DNA of 64,000 nucleotides from an uncultured Acetatifactor sp. (GTDB taxonomy: Bacteria > Bacillota > Clostridia > Lachnospirales > Lachnospiraceae): NCBI GenBank assembly GCA_910585615.1, contig CAJUFO010000015.1:9420-73419 (forward strand), written 5' to 3'. Numbering within the stretch: the stretch's first letter is position 1; every line of letters starts with the position of its first letter. The position numbers and the translations under genes are program-made. This document shows positions 34,201 to 42,288 of this stretch, piece by piece. Under the pieces are notes generated by a model that was not told the origin of the DNA, did not search any database, and saw only the letters and a list, made by a program, of their open reading frames with translations.

Positions 34201-35790
34201 ATGGGCAACCGAAAAAGATTTCAGACCACAGGCATCTGTGTGCCCAGGCTTCACTACATGGTGGATGTCAGCAATGCCGTAGAGCAGATTGCAAGGGACT
34301 ATGTGGAGAACGGAGAATATTTCACCATAAACCGAGCCAGGCAGTTCGGAAAGACGACTACTATGGAACAGCTGTGCGTCAGGCTGAAGCGGGATTACAT
34401 TGTGCTGCCCATCAGCTTCGAGGCTGCGGACGACTGTTTTGTTTCCCTCTATGCCTTCGCCCGGGGACTTACGAATAAAGTGGAGGTGGCTCTGGAGGAA
34501 AATGAGGTCCCGGAGGAAGCGGCCGATATCTGGCGGGAGCCCATATCGGTGGAGCTCCCCCTGGATTCCCTGAACCGAAAGATCACGAGGTTCTGCAGGG
34601 CCTGTAAAAGGCCGGTGGTCCTGATGGTGGATGAGGTGGATAAGAGCGCGGACAATCAGATTTTCCTTTCTTTTCTGGGGCTGCTGCGGGAGAAGTACCT
34701 CGCCCAGGCGGCCGGCAGAGACCGGTCCTTCCGGTCGGTGATTTTAGCGGGGGTATATGATATCAAAAACCTCAAACTGAAATTCCGCAGCGGGGAGGAG
34801 CCGAAATACAATAGCCCGTGGAACATAGCGGCTGACTTTACGGTGGACATGAGCTTTTCCAGGGAGGGCATTGCCGGAATGCTTTCAGAGTATGAGAGGG
34901 ATTGCCATACCGGAATGGATGTAGAGGGAATCGCAGATCTGATTTATTCTTATACGAAGGGGTATCCTTATCTGGTTTCCTATGTATGTAAATGCGTGGA
35001 TGAGAAAATAGCCGGAAGCGAAGAGTTCCCCGCCCCCGGGGCTGCATGGACGAAAAACGGGATTCTGGCCGCGGTGAGGCAGCTGGTCAAGGGACCTAAT
35101 ATGCTGTATGACGATATGGTCAAGCATGTGGAGGAGTACCCTGAACTGCATGGGATGCTGGGAAATATTCTGTTCGGCGGGCAGGACTACCCTTACCATG
35201 AATATGACAGAAGTGTCAGTATCGGGAAAATGTTCGGGTTCATCGTGAACCGGAATGGCAGCGTGGCAGTGGCCAACCGGATTTTTGAGAGCCAGTTGTA
35301 TGATTATTTCCTGGCGGAGGAGACCAGGGAAAACGACCTGCAGCGGGAGGGGCAGCCTGAAAAGTGCCAGTTTATCCACAACGGCCGGCTGGATATGGAC
35401 CTGGTGATGCGCAAGTTCTATGAATATTACACGAGCCTGTACTCAAAAGAGGACGAGAAATTCGTTGAGAAGTACGGGCGGAAGATATTCCTGATGTACC
35501 TCAGGCCGATCATCAATGGCGTGGGCAACTATTATGTGGAGGATCAGAGCCGGACGAGGCTGCGCTCCGACATCGTGGTGGATTACGGAGGGGAGCAGTA
35601 TATCATTGAGTGTAAGATTTGGCGCGGAGAGGCTTATCACCAGCGCGGAATGGAGCAACTGGGAGATTACCTGGAGGCCTATGGAGCCCGCAAGGGATAC
35701 CTCCTGAGCTTCGATTTCAGCAAGAAGAAAAAAGCCGGGATAAAGGAAGCGGCTTGGGGCGGAAGGAGGATATTGGAGATAGTCGTCTGA
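34201..35790 (+). CDS. AAA-ATPase-like protein with C-terminal PD-(D/E)XK nuclease domain
   Basis: A 529-residue protein of the family with an AAA-ATPase-like N-terminal domain (about 1-310; RARQFGKTTT as Walker A, VVLMVDEVDKS as Walker B) and a C-terminal PD-(D/E)XK nuclease domain (about 400-525; SDIVVDYGGEQYIIECKIWRG supplies D, E-x-K). These proteins are numerous in gut Clostridia and Bacteroides, often in variable multi-copy sets; their role is not established, with defence or element-linked DNA processing suggested by the domain pair. It is divergent from a broken paralogue 154 bases away. A strong terminator follows. Confidence 0.85.
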   Translation: MGNRKRFQTTGICVPRLHYMVDVSNAVEQIARDYVENGEYFTINRARQFGKTTTMEQLCVRLKRDYIVLPISFEAADDCFVSLYAFARGLTNKVEVALEENEVPEEAADIWREPISVELPLDSLNRKITRFCRACKRPVVLMVDEVDKSADNQIFLSFLGLLREKYLAQAAGRDRSFRSVILAGVYDIKNLKLKFRSGEEPKYNSPWNIAADFTVDMSFSREGIAGMLSEYERDCHTGMDVEGIADLIYSYTKGYPYLVSYVCKCVDEKIAGSEEFPAPGAAWTKNGILAAVRQLVKGPNMLYDDMVKHVEEYPELHGMLGNILFGGQDYPYHEYDRSVSIGKMFGFIVNRNGSVAVANRIFESQLYDYFLAEETRENDLQREGQPEKCQFIHNGRLDMDLVMRKFYEYYTSLYSKEDEKFVEKYGRKIFLMYLRPIINGVGNYYVEDQSRTRLRSDIVVDYGGEQYIIECKIWRGEAYHQRGMEQLGDYLEAYGARKGYLLSFDFSKKKKAGIKEAAWGGRRILEIVV

Positions 35791-35793
35791 GCG

Positions 35794-35833
35794 ATGGCGC
35801 GGGCTGCCTTTTTGTGGCGGCCTGCGCCATTTT
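35794..35833 (+). terminator. Rho-independent terminator
   Basis: A 15-bp stem (ATGGCGCGGGCTGCC with GGCGGCCTGCGCCAT, two G-U pairs) around a small T-rich loop, ending in TTT. It follows the ATPase/nuclease stop by three bases. Confidence 0.65.
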
Positions 35834-35910
35834 GCCACCGCAGCGGGGGCAACGGATCGGTTTCCGGTTTGCTATAATGTCTTTATAACAAATGTGAAGG
35901 AGGCATTGAT

Positions 35911-36255
35911 ATGAAAACATGGAAATTGGTATCCGGTATCCTGTCCACAGTCCTGTTCCTGGTGGTGATGGTCCAGTCCTGCGCCGCCGGAGTGGCGGAT
36001 GCCATTGCCGGGCAGGGCGGAACCGGCGGGGGCGCGGGGATTCTTGTGGGGATACTGATGCTGTCGGGCGGGATTGTGTCCATTTCCACGCGCGGCTCCC
36101 AGAAGAAAGGCGGGGACATCGCCCTGATTGTGCTGTACGGGCTTGCGGCCCTCATCGGCTTCGCGGGCTTTGGGATTTATAAGGATTTGATCGTATGGTC
36201 GATCTGGTGCCTTGTGTGCGCTGCGCTGGCATTCGTCTCCGTCAGGAAGAAGTAG
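35911..36255 (+). CDS. Small four-helix membrane protein
   Basis: A 114-residue membrane protein with four hydrophobic segments: an N-terminal one resembling a signal anchor (SGILSTVLFLVVMVQSCAAG), a Gly-rich second (GAGILVGILMLSGGIVSI) and two more. AAGGAGG precedes the ATG and a TATAAT box is at 35873-35878. The pattern is like the short membrane proteins found beside zinc-ribbon DUF4190/DUF4352 proteins, but I do not recognise a named family. A terminator follows. Confidence 0.75.
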   Translation: MKTWKLVSGILSTVLFLVVMVQSCAAGVADAIAGQGGTGGGAGILVGILMLSGGIVSISTRGSQKKGGDIALIVLYGLAALIGFAGFGIYKDLIVWSIWCLVCAALAFVSVRKK

Positions 36256-36271
36256 GCGGACAAGGCATAAG

Positions 36272-36303
36272 AAAAGGGGACTGGCAGAGGCAGTCTCTTT
36301 TTT
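36272..36303. terminator. Terminator between convergent genes
   Basis: AAAAGGGGACTG pairs imperfectly with CAGTCTCTTTTTT around a GCAGAGG loop. It ends the small membrane gene and lies just past the 3' end of the opposing kinase gene. Confidence 0.65.
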
Positions 36304-36334
36304 GACCACATATATCCGGTCTGAATGGCGAAAT

Positions 36335-37414
36335 TCAGAGCAAGACAGTGTCATACATCGTCAAAACCATGACAAAGAAGAAAAGGAGCAGGAAATCCAC
36401 AATCGCGATGCCCAATATGCGCAGGGCCAGGTTCCGGCTCCGGCAAAGCGGGGTGCGGGCGTGTATGCCCCTGTAATCTGCCGAGAAGAAAGTGGCGCTT
36501 AAAAAGAACAGCAGGGAGAGGATGCGCTCCAGCTGCTGCCTGGGGCCGGATACGCCCTCCACCTCCATGGTCAGGCATGCCCAGAATATCATGGGATACC
36601 CGATTGCACCCAGGAGCATGAAGAGCACATTCTGTCTGCGGAAGCCCGGCGGCAGGAAGGATTTCCAGCCATCCGCATCTGTCTGCCGCCGGGATTTCCG
36701 CTGCCAGTTTTCCAGGGCTTTCTGCACATCCAGTGCGGAGGAATACCGCTCTGAGCGCTCCATCATGATACATCTGCGTACGATGGAGGCCAGTGGGCCG
36801 GAGACCGTGCATTCGTGGGAAAGCTCTCCGGAGAGCAGCAGGTTCATGAGGATGCCCAGGGCATAGATGTCCGTCTGGGCGTCGGAGGCGCCGAAGCCGT
36901 ATTGCTCCGGCGCGGCAAAGCCGGGCGTGCCCATGAGCACGGTATCCTTTGCCGAAGCGCCTCCGGCGCATTTCGCGGCATTGAAGTCGAGGAGCTTCAG
37001 GATGCCGTCTGAGGTGACGATGATGTTGGCCGGCTTTAAGTCGCGGTGGATGATAGGGGGATTGCAGCTGTGCAGGGAATGGAGGATGCCGCACAGCTGT
37101 ACCATGTACTCCACGACCTGAGCCTCCGGCAGGGCCTTTTGGGCATCCAGGAGCTCCTGAAGACTGGTGCCGGGGATGTACTCCTCTATCAGGGTCAATA
37201 CGGCATCCTCCTCCACGGCTTCGTAGATGCGGGGGATGCCGGGCAGGGGATGCTCCATGAGCTGGCGGAATACAGAAATGTTATATACGCTCAATAGTTT
37301 TTGGACATAAAACTTCCCGGTCTCCTGATGCTGGATCAGGCAGATGCCATGCTCCGGATTGATGTCGGCTACCTTTCTGTAATAGGACAGGGCAAGGGAA
37401 TCTGCGAGCGTCAT
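36335..37414 (-). CDS. Membrane-anchored Ser/Thr protein kinase
   Basis: A 359-residue protein. The kinase domain (about 10-250) has the ATP-site Lys in FYVQKLL, the catalytic loop IIHRDLKPANIIV and the activation segment ending GTPGFAAPEQYG. The metal-binding motif is DFN rather than DFG (LLDFNAAK), a substitution seen in some clostridial kinases. The glycine-rich loop is not clear. Two pairs of hydrophobic segments follow (about 270-360), so the kinase is tethered facing the cytoplasm, without an external PASTA sensor. AGGAGG precedes the start. The next, divergent gene encodes an HTH-like protein that may be a partner or substrate. Confidence 0.88.
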   Translation of the reverse strand: MTLADSLALSYYRKVADINPEHGICLIQHQETGKFYVQKLLSVYNISVFRQLMEHPLPGIPRIYEAVEEDAVLTLIEEYIPGTSLQELLDAQKALPEAQVVEYMVQLCGILHSLHSCNPPIIHRDLKPANIIVTSDGILKLLDFNAAKCAGGASAKDTVLMGTPGFAAPEQYGFGASDAQTDIYALGILMNLLLSGELSHECTVSGPLASIVRRCIMMERSERYSSALDVQKALENWQRKSRRQTDADGWKSFLPPGFRRQNVLFMLLGAIGYPMIFWACLTMEVEGVSGPRQQLERILSLLFFLSATFFSADYRGIHARTPLCRSRNLALRILGIAIVDFLLLFFFVMVLTMYDTVLL

Positions 37415-37536
37415 GGGAATCCTCCTTGGCAGAAGCTGTTTGATTTATTATAATCTGTCACAGGGAGGAGCGCAAGCCAAAGATACCAAAGGGTTGGAAA
37501 AAGCATAAAACATACTGCTATCAGGAGAAGGATAAA

Positions 37537-37998
37537 ATGAACGACAAATCAACCGAGAAACTGGAAGATATCCTAAAGAACGCCTACACCTTCGAGGCCG
37601 GGAAATACCTGAAGGAGAACGAAGAAAGCCTCCTTCGGGAGGACAGGCCCTTCTGCGCCTACATAAAGGAACTGATCCGGGAGAAGAACCTGCGACAGCA
37701 GGACATCTTCATCCAGGCGGATATCCCGGAGCGTTATGGCTACAAGCTCCTCTCCGGGGAGAAGCGCACCCGCCAGAGGGACGTGATACTGCGCATCTGC
37801 TATGCCGCGGAGCTGACGCTGGAGGAGACCCAGCATGCCCTGATGCTCTATGGCATGTCCCCGCTGTACGCAAGGATTCCCCGGGATGCCGTCCTGATGA
37901 TAGCTTTCAACCGCCACGCCGGCAATATCCTGGACGTGAACGCCATGCTGAAGGAGCAGGGCATGGAGCTGCTGCGCACCAGCGGAGCACAGGAGTAA
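37537..37998 (+). CDS. XRE-like helix-turn-helix protein
   Basis: A 153-residue cytoplasmic protein. The middle (about 45-105) reads as a lambda-repressor-like HTH: IREKNLRQQDIFIQADIPE, GYKLLSGEKRTRQRDVILRICYA and LEETQHALMLYG. The flanking parts are helical and charged. Similar proteins often stand next to Ser/Thr kinases in Lachnospiraceae, as here, suggesting a signalling pair; whether it binds DNA is unproved. AGGAGAAGG lies just upstream. Confidence 0.7.
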   Translation: MNDKSTEKLEDILKNAYTFEAGKYLKENEESLLREDRPFCAYIKELIREKNLRQQDIFIQADIPERYGYKLLSGEKRTRQRDVILRICYAAELTLEETQHALMLYGMSPLYARIPRDAVLMIAFNRHAGNILDVNAMLKEQGMELLRTSGAQE

Positions 37999-38027
37999 GA
38001 CAAAAACACGAAAGTGAGGGAAGCAAT

Positions 38028-38915
38028 ATGGCTAAAGTATGCCCAAAGTGCGGGAGGGAGTTTGAGAACAGCCGTGTAAAATGTCCGATATGTAAAATCG
38101 ATTTGGTCAGTGACGGAATCGACAACTCGGAATCCGCAAGGATGGAGAGGCTGGAAAGATTGCGGCAGCAGCAAGGGAGGGGACAGGGGGCACAGCCGAG
38201 GCAGACACGGACGGCAGCGCAGATAAGGCAGAATAGCGGAGGGACAACGGCGGCTCCCATAAAGGATGGGCCGTCCGGCTTGAGCATCACAGCATTGGTG
38301 TTTTCATTGTTAGGGTGCTTTTCCGTGGTCGGGCTTGTGCTTGGGATTGTGGACCTGTGCATCAATAAGCACAGGAAGAAAGTCTGCTCTGTTCTTGCAT
38401 TGGTGTTTTCAGGACTTTGGATAATCGGTATGGCGGCTTTTTTCGGAGGCAGCGATACCCCGAACAGGCCAAAGGTAGCGGGCAATAACAATTCTCCTAA
38501 GCAGTATTCTGTTGGAAATACAATTTCAGGAGATGATTGGAAGATCAAGTTGGAATCTGCGAAAATGTATGATGAGATAAGCGGGGAATATTATAATGAT
38601 GTCCCGGCGGATGGGAAGAAATATCTTGTTCTGTTCTTTGAGGTAGAAAATGTTTCAAACAAGGACGATTATTTCAACTACCTCTTCCTGGAATCCTACT
38701 TGGATGGATACAGTACAAGCCCTGTCATAACAGTGAATGAGCCAGAGGGATATGGAGAACTGGCAGGAGATGTCGCGGCGGGCAAGAAGATGAAAGGATG
38801 TCTGAAATATGAAGTCAGCCCAAGCTGGAGCGAACTGGAGGTTTCTTACAAGGAATGGATAGGGACTTCTGACAAAATCGCTACATTTGTCGTGACGCCA
38901 GATAAAGTGAGGTAA
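38028..38915 (+). CDS. Zinc-ribbon membrane protein with DUF4190 and DUF4352 domains
   Basis: A 295-residue protein. A zinc ribbon (CPKCGREF..CPICKIDL) opens the chain, followed by a Gln/Arg-rich linker. Two membrane helices form a DUF4190-like unit (SITALVFSLLGCFSVVGLVLGI and VLALVFSGLWIIGMAAFF), and the C-terminal outer part (about 160-295) is a DUF4352 immunoglobulin-like domain (KYLVLFFEVENVSNKDDYFN). Such proteins are common in Clostridia; the function is unknown. It is 29 bases after the HTH-like gene and probably cotranscribed. A perfect hairpin lies downstream. Confidence 0.82.
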   Translation: MAKVCPKCGREFENSRVKCPICKIDLVSDGIDNSESARMERLERLRQQQGRGQGAQPRQTRTAAQIRQNSGGTTAAPIKDGPSGLSITALVFSLLGCFSVVGLVLGIVDLCINKHRKKVCSVLALVFSGLWIIGMAAFFGGSDTPNRPKVAGNNNSPKQYSVGNTISGDDWKIKLESAKMYDEISGEYYNDVPADGKKYLVLFFEVENVSNKDDYFNYLFLESYLDGYSTSPVITVNEPEGYGELAGDVAAGKKMKGCLKYEVSPSWSELEVSYKEWIGTSDKIATFVVTPDKVR

Positions 38916-39009
38916 GGGTATCGATAAGAAATCGAATATCGGACAATATGGCGGCAAGCCTCTGCCGTTACCATGCTGCTGCAGGAGAAATGCAATGGAC
39001 ATGGATGAA

Positions 39010-39050
39010 AAACTCCGGGAACCCACCCGCAGGCGGACTTCCCGGAGTTT
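39010..39050. terminator. Bidirectional terminator
   Basis: AAACTCCGGGAA and TTCCCGGAGTTT make a perfect 12-bp stem around a 17-base loop, between two convergent genes. The A- and T-rich ends serve as U tracts in either direction. Confidence 0.7.
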
Positions 39051-39081
39051 CGCATACATGAATATCAGGCCCGGCCAGATT

Positions 39082-40191
39082 TTACATCTGCCCGTCCGCG
39101 GCTGACCCTGCCTGGTCGGGATCCACTGCCGTGTGCTCGCAGCTATTGTAGCGGAGCTGCAGGAACTGGGCGCGGTCCTTGTTGTAGAGCTTCTTCAGCT
39201 CATCGGAATAGCCCACCACCACCCAGGGCAGCGTGGCGTTGAAGTAGTTCAGCATATCCTGGGACACGGCCTCGTTGGCCACGGAGAAGGTAAGGCCCTT
39301 GGGAGCGGTCTCGCCGTACACCATCACATTGTAGGTGGTGCCGGTCTTGACGCCGTTGGTGCGGTGGGTCACGGTATTCTGGTAAGCCCACATCATCTTG
39401 TTGTTGGGGATCGCCCTGGGGACGGAGCCCGACATATAGTAGGTCATCAGCTTGCCCACCCGCAGCGTGCCCTTCTTGTCGAAGAACTTGGCGTTCCTGA
39501 AATCGGATTCGACAGAGCTTTCCGTGAAGCCCGCGTCCGCGATGTCCTTGTGGAGCTTCTTCAGGGAGCCGCCGCTGGCCGCGCTGGCGATCCGGATGAT
39601 GCCGTAGATCAGGAGGACGACGCCCGCCACGAACAGCACTACGTAGATCATGGTGGCGGGCTGCCAGATGTAATCAATGTAATAAGGAAGCGTCTCCGCC
39701 TCGATATCTTCATCCGTCCAATCGACATCCTTGAAGAAATCCTTGAAATAATACATCTCTTCGCTGTCCAGCTTCTTGATTTTGCCGTAGAAGGTCATGG
39801 GAGTGGTCTCGCGGCCCTCCGCGGTGGCCATTGCCATGGCGTCCAATTCGCTTCCGTATCTGGCGGGAACCTTGATGGACAGGAAGCGGTCGTCCATAGC
39901 CTCGCCGTCCCTGGTCAGGATGATGTAATAGTAATCTGTGGTAGTGGTGGCATGGGTCTTGGTGTTCTCGGAATACGCTTCCAGATAGTAGCCGAAATTG
40001 TAGGCCAAATCGATTTTTACCACTTGATCTCTGATTTCCTCCGGCGCCAGGCTTGCGAAATCCGTATAGCCTGTGACCACCTGGAGCGCGTCCATGGCAT
40101 TCCACCCCGCCAGCCCCAGACCTGCCAGGATCAGGATGATGGACCAGGCAAGAGTGCTCTTCAATGCCCGTTTCTTCAACTCTTCAAACAT
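39082..40191 (-). CDS. DUF6709-like membrane protein
   Basis: A 369-residue membrane protein. One hydrophobic helix near the N terminus (about 15-32) is followed by an external domain of about 150 residues, a second helix (about 187-207) and a cytoplasmic C-terminal domain. It resembles the DUF6709 family common in Lachnospiraceae, named here from memory. No catalytic motif is visible. GGAGGG lies 7 bases before the ATG. It stands alone, convergent with the zinc-ribbon gene. Confidence 0.6.
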   Translation of the reverse strand: MFEELKKRALKSTLAWSIILILAGLGLAGWNAMDALQVVTGYTDFASLAPEEIRDQVVKIDLAYNFGYYLEAYSENTKTHATTTTDYYYIILTRDGEAMDDRFLSIKVPARYGSELDAMAMATAEGRETTPMTFYGKIKKLDSEEMYYFKDFFKDVDWTDEDIEAETLPYYIDYIWQPATMIYVVLFVAGVVLLIYGIIRIASAASGGSLKKLHKDIADAGFTESSVESDFRNAKFFDKKGTLRVGKLMTYYMSGSVPRAIPNNKMMWAYQNTVTHRTNGVKTGTTYNVMVYGETAPKGLTFSVANEAVSQDMLNYFNATLPWVVVGYSDELKKLYNKDRAQFLQLRYNSCEHTAVDPDQAGSAADGQM

Positions 40192-40365
40192 GTTTTTTCC
40201 CTCCGCATTATTTATAAAAATATGTAAAAAAAGTCATTTCCATTCTATCACCGGCATTTTGAAACCGCAAGATGCAGCTTATATAATTTTTTATAAAAAA
40301 TAAAGACAAATTTTACAATATCGGGAGGCATCTTAGACGGAAAGGCCCACAGCTCCTCAAATAGC

Positions 40366-40393
40366 TTGAAAAAGCCGTGGAATCTGCTATAAT
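40366..40393 (+). promoter_or_regulatory. Sigma-A-type promoter of the oligopeptidase gene
   Basis: TTGAAA (40366-40371) and TATAAT (40388-40393) are separated by 16 bp, about 80 bases upstream of the start codon. Confidence 0.6.
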
Positions 40394-40469
40394 GGGAAGG
40401 ATGATGAAAAGCGGCTCCGGGAATCCGTAAGGAGATGCGGAAAATAACAGGAAAGGGAGAGGAAACGGA

Positions 40470-42143
40470 ATGAAATTCAAGGATATGCCATATGAGCGCG
40501 TGGACTTTGAGCAGGTGGAGCAGGAGATGAGGGCCCTGATGGAGGCCTTCGACAGCGCGAAGGACGGCGAGGAGCAGTTCGCGGTGCATCAGAAGTACTA
40601 TGCCCTGACGGACAGGGTGGGCACCCAGATGACCATCGCCCACATCCGCTACGACGCGGACACCACGGACGAATTCTACAGCGCGGAGCATGATTATTAC
40701 AATGAGAAATCCCCCATCTACCACAATCTGGCCCTGGAGTATGAGAAGAAGCTCTACGCCTCCCCTTACCGGGACAAGCTGGTGGAGAAGATCGGCCCCG
40801 TGGCCTTCAAGAACATGGAGATCGCCCAGAAGGCCATGGACGAGCGGCTGATTCCCCTGATGCAGGAGGAGAACAATCTCACCACCGAATACAGCAAGCT
40901 GATTGCGGGCGCCAAGATCCCCTTTGACGGGCAGGAATTGAACTTGTCCCTGCTGCGCCCCTACACCGTGCACCAGGACAGGAGCGTGCGCGCCGCCGCC
41001 TGGAAGGCCCAGAGCGAATTCTTCGCCGCCAACGCCCAGACCCTGGACGAGATTTACGACAAGCTGGTGAAGAACCGCACCGCCCAGGCCAGGGCATTGG
41101 GGTACGACAATTACCTGGAGCTGGGGTACTACCGCATGTGCCGCAACTGCTACGGGCGGGAGGAGGTGGAGGCTTTCCGGAAGCAGGTGAAGGAGGACTT
41201 CGTCCCCTTTGCGGAGAAGCTCCATGACCGCAGGAGGCAGCGCCTGGGCCTGGAGAAGCTTAGCTGCATCGACACGGCCGTCTACTTTAAGGAAGGCAAT
41301 CCCGCGCCCCTGGGCACGCCCCAGGAGATCCTGGAGGCCGGGCGGAAGATGTACGGCGAGCTCTCCCCGGAGACAAGGGATTTCTACGATTTCATGATGG
41401 AAAATGAACTGTTCGACGTACTTGGGCGCAAGACCAAGCGGGCCGGGGGCTACATGACGTATATGCCCGTGTACCAGGCTCCTTTCGTGTTCGCCAATTT
41501 CAACGGAACCAGCGGGGACGTGGACGTGATCACCCACGAGTGCGGCCACGCCTTCCAGGGGTGGCTCTCCGGCAAGGATCCCATCAGGGAGCACTCCGAC
41601 ATCACCATGGAGACCGCGGAGATCCACTCCATGTCCATGGAGTTCTTCGCCCAGAAATGGATGCCCCTGTTCTTCGGGGAGCGGGCCCGGGACTATATCG
41701 AGATGCACCTGGAGGACGCGGCGGCCTTCATCCCCTACGGCTGCATGGTGGACGAGTTCCAGCACATCGCTTACGGGAACCCGGACATGACCCCGGCGGA
41801 ACGGCACGCCGCGTGGCTGGAACTGGAGCGGCAGTACAGGCCCCACCAGGACTACGGCGACGATCCCTTCTTCGGGAAGGGCGGCTTCTGGCAGAGGCAG
41901 CAGCATATCTACACCTCGCCTCTGTACTACATCGACTACAGCCTGGCCCAGAGCTGCGCGCTGCAGTACAAGGTGAAGATGGACGCGGATTTTGAGGGGG
42001 CCTGGGCCAGCTATCTGAAGCTGTGCAGGCTCTCCGCCAGCGATTTCTTCACGAATATGGTAAAGGAAGTGGGCCTGGACAGCCCCTTTGAGGCCGGCTG
42101 CATGAAAAATATCGTGGAAAAGCTTGAAAAATATGTGAAATAG
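40470..42143 (+). CDS. M3-family oligoendopeptidase (PepF-like)
   Basis: A 557-residue cytoplasmic zinc metallopeptidase. The M3 signature ITHECGHAFQGW places the zinc ligands at His356 and His360, with the third ligand Glu in METAEIHSMSMEFF about 25 residues on. The late IYTSPLYYIDYSLAQ segment is typical of PepF/M3 enzymes and holds the His/Tyr substrate-binding residues. It degrades short peptides after uptake. No signal peptide is present. GAAAGGGAGAGG precedes the start. Confidence 0.92.
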   Translation: MKFKDMPYERVDFEQVEQEMRALMEAFDSAKDGEEQFAVHQKYYALTDRVGTQMTIAHIRYDADTTDEFYSAEHDYYNEKSPIYHNLALEYEKKLYASPYRDKLVEKIGPVAFKNMEIAQKAMDERLIPLMQEENNLTTEYSKLIAGAKIPFDGQELNLSLLRPYTVHQDRSVRAAAWKAQSEFFAANAQTLDEIYDKLVKNRTAQARALGYDNYLELGYYRMCRNCYGREEVEAFRKQVKEDFVPFAEKLHDRRRQRLGLEKLSCIDTAVYFKEGNPAPLGTPQEILEAGRKMYGELSPETRDFYDFMMENELFDVLGRKTKRAGGYMTYMPVYQAPFVFANFNGTSGDVDVITHECGHAFQGWLSGKDPIREHSDITMETAEIHSMSMEFFAQKWMPLFFGERARDYIEMHLEDAAAFIPYGCMVDEFQHIAYGNPDMTPAERHAAWLELERQYRPHQDYGDDPFFGKGGFWQRQQHIYTSPLYYIDYSLAQSCALQYKVKMDADFEGAWASYLKLCRLSASDFFTNMVKEVGLDSPFEAGCMKNIVEKLEKYVK

Positions 42144-42288
42144 CTTTTCGGACGCGCGAAATCATGGTAAAATAAGTCGGTATCGGCGGCAAGGGCTGAT
42201 ATGCGATACGGGACCGGACAGAAACCGGGAAGGAACCGGACAGGAACTGGAACGGACAGGAACTGGAATAAGAAAGGAGACATTCGGC

